This document shows, piece after piece, positions 62,101-64,000 of a stretch of DNA of 64,000 nt. The position numbers and the translations under genes are program-made. Source of the stretch: Paenibacillus phytorum. Lineage in GTDB: Bacteria; Bacillota; Bacilli; Paenibacillales; NBRC-103111. How positions within the stretch are numbered: the first letter of the stretch is position 1; every line of letters starts with the position of its first letter. The notes below the pieces were generated by a model, which ran no database searches, was not told the origin of the DNA, and saw nothing but the letters and a program-made list of their open reading frames with translations. The stretch is from the NCBI RefSeq assembly GCF_013141715.1, contig NZ_WHOA01000041.1, positions 1 through 64,000 on the forward strand, in the 5' to 3' direction.

Positions 62101-63736
62101 TTCGATTTTGTTTCGTTACCTGACCCGGTACTTGATTCTCTACTTGATTCAGTTCTTGCTCCTGATTCTGTACTTGAATCTGCTTTCGATCTTGCCTTTG
62201 CTCTTTACCCTGATCCCGCTCCTGCGATCTTTCCTGCGTATGCACTTGCACTTTTTCCTGCTCTAGCTCACGCATTCGATCTACTAGATCCTCTTGCACT
62301 TGCCTTCTCACCGAAGCCAAAGCATTATCTTGATGCACCACTTGAGCTGTTAGTCGCTCTTGTCCAAGTCCCTCTACTTGCTCATTCGGCTTACGCCAAA
62401 CATGCGGCACACTCTGCCGGGCTCCCCTTGATGTCGAAGCATGCATAGCAAAAGGCAAAGTTGAAGTCAATCGTGCTGCATTAATAGCTAATGGTTGTTG
62501 ACTATCAGCCAGAAAACCTCTAGCAGTTGAAGCTTCTTCCTTACGATTTAGTTTCCCATCGCTCTTCGGCTCACCTATCGGTGACAATAGAGCAGTTGGC
62601 GAAACATCCTCCTTATCAGTGGCATTAGCCATATTTCTGACAAGTAAGCTTCTAATAAAATGCACAGAAGCAGGTGCTTCTGCATTCGAAAAGGGCCCCT
62701 CACCAAGCTTAGGCAATGAGTGATTATACTGCGGAAGTCTTCCCTTTTGTGGCGTTGGTGTTTGGTTCGCACCATTTAAATAGAGCTTGGCAGCATGCAG
62801 GTAAGACGGCTGCATCCCAATTGTAGATACCACAGAAGGTGCAGTAGCAGAGTGACCTACCTTGGCATCAGGCAAACCAGCGCTTGGTTTCCCTTCTTGG
62901 AACTGCTCTATCCATTGCGATGTATGCCGAATAGCATCCACATGTTTGACTACTTGTACATGATTATCCATAGGTGCAGCTCTGTGTACGATTGAGCGCT
63001 TCGTATGTTTTGTATGTTGAGGTCCATTCACCGATTGCGATTGTTGATTTGGGTTAATGCTTTGGGCATGAGAAAGCATCCCAATTGAAGCGGTAATCTG
63101 CCGAATAGATCGTTGGATTAACGGTGAATTCCCTTTGTTAACGTAGTTAATTGAATTTGATTTCTTTGGCGGCTTCGACTGCTTCTCACCCAACATCTCA
63201 TGAGCAGCAGCAGTTTGATGATTCATTTGATTTACGGATAGTTCCGCATTCTTTTTGCTTTTTCGTCCTTTTTTCTTGCTCATCTCGTCAGTAAGTACTT
63301 GCATCTGTTGGTGAGACGATTGTACATCCGATTGGCTTGAAAAATAATCAACAGCCGTCTGTGAAGGAAGCCTGTAACCACTATTCGCAATCAGCTGCTG
63401 TAACTGACGAATCGTTTGCTTTTTCGTAATCAGGAGTGCTGATTCGGGATGCTGCAAGCTTTGCAGCTGCAGTTGCAGCTGGATAACCCACGACTGATCA
63501 TTAATATCCGTTAAAGCCGATAATTCTTTATCCGTGAGAATTCCTTTTTGTTTAAAAATTAGAGCTAATAGACCTAAATAGTTATTACGCCAAAATCCGT
63601 ATTTGCCCATAATGCCGGATGCAAACTGTTTGGATTCCCTGGCTGCACGTCCTGCTGAACTACTGCTAGCAGCAGAAATCTGCAAAATACCCTTGGTTCT
63701 CTTCCCTCGGGGTTTATGCGATTGTCGAGATTTCAT
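59198..63736 (-). CDS. 1512-residue low-complexity protein of the injection system, function unknown
   Basis: It lies between the tube and LysM genes, where contractile phages such as PBSX encode their tape measure. Only the N-terminus (about 30-160) looks folded and helical (FWRNNYLGLLALIFKQKGIL, WVIQLQLQLQSLQHPESALL). The rest is polar and largely free of Cys and hydrophobic runs. It has a Gln/Glu/Arg-rich tract (about 490-560), three EGYxASLQASS-like repeats (about 789, 854, 949) and a pair of LASExAxKxxExSxxKI repeats. An Ala-rich tract lies at about 1295-1375. The C-terminus (IADKVYREIEKKMKFERQRR) resembles short motifs in eCIS proteins. No transmembrane segment is seen, which is unlike most tape measures. 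ATG at 63736 follows AGGGGG with a hairpin leader. It may be a tape measure, scaffold or cargo carrier; role unproven. Confidence 0.75.
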   Translation of the reverse strand: MKSRQSHKPRGKRTKGILQISAASSSSAGRAARESKQFASGIMGKYGFWRNNYLGLLALIFKQKGILTDKELSALTDINDQSWVIQLQLQLQSLQHPESALLITKKQTIRQLQQLIANSGYRLPSQTAVDYFSSQSDVQSSHQQMQVLTDEMSKKKGRKSKKNAELSVNQMNHQTAAAHEMLGEKQSKPPKKSNSINYVNKGNSPLIQRSIRQITASIGMLSHAQSINPNQQSQSVNGPQHTKHTKRSIVHRAAPMDNHVQVVKHVDAIRHTSQWIEQFQEGKPSAGLPDAKVGHSATAPSVVSTIGMQPSYLHAAKLYLNGANQTPTPQKGRLPQYNHSLPKLGEGPFSNAEAPASVHFIRSLLVRNMANATDKEDVSPTALLSPIGEPKSDGKLNRKEEASTARGFLADSQQPLAINAARLTSTLPFAMHASTSRGARQSVPHVWRKPNEQVEGLGQERLTAQVVHQDNALASVRRQVQEDLVDRMRELEQEKVQVHTQERSQERDQGKEQRQDRKQIQVQNQEQELNQVENQVPGQVTKQNRNQDQVRNQVLQDEHTRQSVQLETNSSAGQKLEMGNGQEPISEAISNNNWETRSRTREANKRNQGSSMMERLTKLVTKQVNEQGIEASRFVEAAYPSQIHRKASVMDNGLESVVKIQSNEKLLKQLVQRQKQRQNSSNDSFVGSIHKVPQKNFQVISDHLTMTTHIPRIMRRENIVHSNADNSLAIARSAANPNLESRMQSHSEAVQPNRSTSAAVKAQRKAGSTQLSSNPSANRVTLQAGGPREGYLASLQASSFLQDSQRVLRAASKPEEQDETSMKMGRIFPIAARSAILRDQTSDALGAIAMKPLEGYRASLQASSRIQLQEVGRVFRKAAGTEVNSELRKQQSATQEEEKPASVRSILSTPTLASELAAKMTESSVRKIKTSLNLAAEAKRNAGSENRLDGFQTSLQARAGSPKPEARRIFRTSVGSAGWRLLEEGRQQPSRTNVDRLGTKSRGDFPSSQSLASEIATKVVENSLKKIGPSLSVNADQIGLQRSFSRNTELSDPASVRAIWRQAEKGLIGETGTDNEAVKGTVRESASEKSSNRAMGRVSSNTISKDRTSDEITSKTSLELVKGTINRSPVDMVRRTGGPTGIDRVREQQAAIQRKIDTEVMTTIRSEIGGARQPMTQTGTGEAMTRQLTSRTSPGEAGRTADIRTGARRTSQTMDYRAAGEGVAGQTTSQTGRAVWRRAQVEHVQRQVIVDDSERELQAGNGSENRLEASGFQSDSAERTIRARVSALEEERTQGVEPAAASLAASSAGGARAAHAPIARQPVSMTPRVMPLLASSAGALRAAPAGLTQAAAIGSAAAATTAGAQRSASMTHSSSGSLAAAAIKPLPTQVQRQTLAGGVLNASQRSTPTARKDYLASQSQQPTLEHKQTPAAEISSALAEAPLEMDWLRTKASADEAPTPAAPVQQAAPELSAEQLQELMKQLPQLDIAKIADKVYREIEKKMKFERQRRGI

Positions 63737-63750
63737 AAACAATCCCCCTA

Positions 63751-63786
63751 AGAGTTTTGCTTTAGCAAAACTAGCATCGTAAGCAT
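63751..63786 (-). promoter_or_regulatory. Hairpin leader element upstream of the 1512-residue gene (copy 3)
   Basis: Minus strand: ATGCTTACGATGCT, then hairpin AGTTTTGC-TAAA-GCAAAACT, then CTTAGGGGG and the start codon at 63736. The layout is the same as at 25235-25274 and 28916-28955. Confidence 0.65.
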
Positions 63787-63808
63787 TTACTGAGTTTTTC
63801 GAGCACAC

Positions 63809-64000
63809 TTATTTTTTGAAAATAGTTTTCAAACCGGCATGCACCAGCTCGATCGACTCGATAGCTACATTACCGCTGCTGGCATTCAAATCAGGTCCGT
63901 TCCATTTCACCGGAAAAGCACTGAAAAAATTCCATCGGCACATCTCCGTACCTGCCTGATTGTGTAGAATAATGGAGCCATTTTTACGCTTTATTTTGCC
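63809..64000 (-). CDS. gp19-like tail tube protein (partial, C-terminal end)
   Basis: The last 63 residues of a T4 gp19-like tail tube protein lie in the window: a C-terminal segment with NGSIILHNQAGTEMCRWNFF, FPVKWNGPDLNASSGNVAIE and ELVHAGLKTIF, ending at TAA (63809-63811). The rest extends past the right edge. In eCIS particles this protein stacks into the inner tube through which cargo passes. Sheath and further tube genes probably lie upstream of it, beyond the window. Confidence 0.85.
   Translation of the reverse strand, partial: GKIKRKNGSIILHNQAGTEMCRWNFFSAFPVKWNGPDLNASSGNVAIESIELVHAGLKTIFKK

Noticed and set aside
61020-62448. Plus-strand open frames opposite the 1512-residue gene
   Set aside because: They are antisense to a continuous 4.5-kb frame with a good ribosome binding site and arise from its low-complexity composition.
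46368-64000. Complete prophage
   Set aside because: Only tail tube, baseplate and fibre-like genes are present. No integrase, terminase, portal, capsid or lysis gene is seen, though genes beyond the right edge could change this.

Overview
The window looks like a chromosomal segment from a Paenibacillus-type member of the Bacillales. This is inferred from the strong AGGAGG-type ribosome binding sites, frequent GTG/TTG starts, moderate GC content, YesMN-type two-component and membrane-bound AraC regulators, an LplABC-type sugar transporter, and a secreted protein built from CBM and 74-residue repeat modules. No rRNA, tRNA, CRISPR array or intact insertion sequence was seen.

Layout, left to right. 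(1) 1-4301: a very large secreted surface protein on the minus strand, with its C-terminus beyond the left edge. (2) 4.6-16.3 kb: carbohydrate oxidation and regulation. Two MDR dehydrogenases flank an AraC regulator. A Gfo/Idh/MocA oxidoreductase, a decayed YesN response regulator and its YesM kinase follow. A XylR-like regulator then faces a three-gene operon (Gfo/Idh/MocA, DUF6807 and a 2-hydroxyacid dehydrogenase). (3) 16.3-31 kb: CapA-like phosphoesterase, a type I phosphodiesterase, a GH35 beta-galactosidase with a divergent AraC regulator, an ABC sugar importer with a membrane-bound AraC sensor, a DeoR regulator and a DUF4091 protein. (4) 31-37 kb: metallophosphoesterase, a DMT exporter, and two TetR/MFS efflux cassettes, each carrying a pair of palindromic operators. 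(5) 37.1-46.3 kb: small hypothetical genes, a cluster of gene remnants (37.8-38.6 kb), a four-gene redox operon with a divergent TetR, a stalk-domain protein, and a tautomerase/carboxymuconolactone decarboxylase pair with a divergent LysR. (6) 46.3-64 kb: a minus-strand operon for a phage-tail-like contractile injection system (eCIS type), running in from beyond the right edge. In transcription order it encodes a tail tube protein (partial), a 1512-residue low-complexity protein, a LysM tube adapter, gpD-like hub, gpV-like spike, gp25-like protein, two baseplate J-type proteins, a P2 gpI-like protein with a propeller-like N-terminal half, and a 565-residue terminal protein. Sheath, ATPase and toxin cargo are not in view.

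The sugar genes form a coherent set: sensing (YesM, AraC, XylR-like, DeoR), uptake (LplABC-like), hydrolysis (GH35, DUF4091) and oxidation (Gfo/Idh/MocA, MDR, 2-hydroxyacid dehydrogenase). The response regulator that should serve the YesM kinase has lost its receiver domain and carries a frameshift.

The least explained features are: the 1512-residue protein in the injection operon; a hairpin-plus-Shine-Dalgarno leader repeated in front of three unrelated genes; three families of short palindromic repeats, two of them inserted into the middle of the injection operon; and a cluster of three gene remnants, one a deleted duplicate of the nearby SMP-30-like gene.
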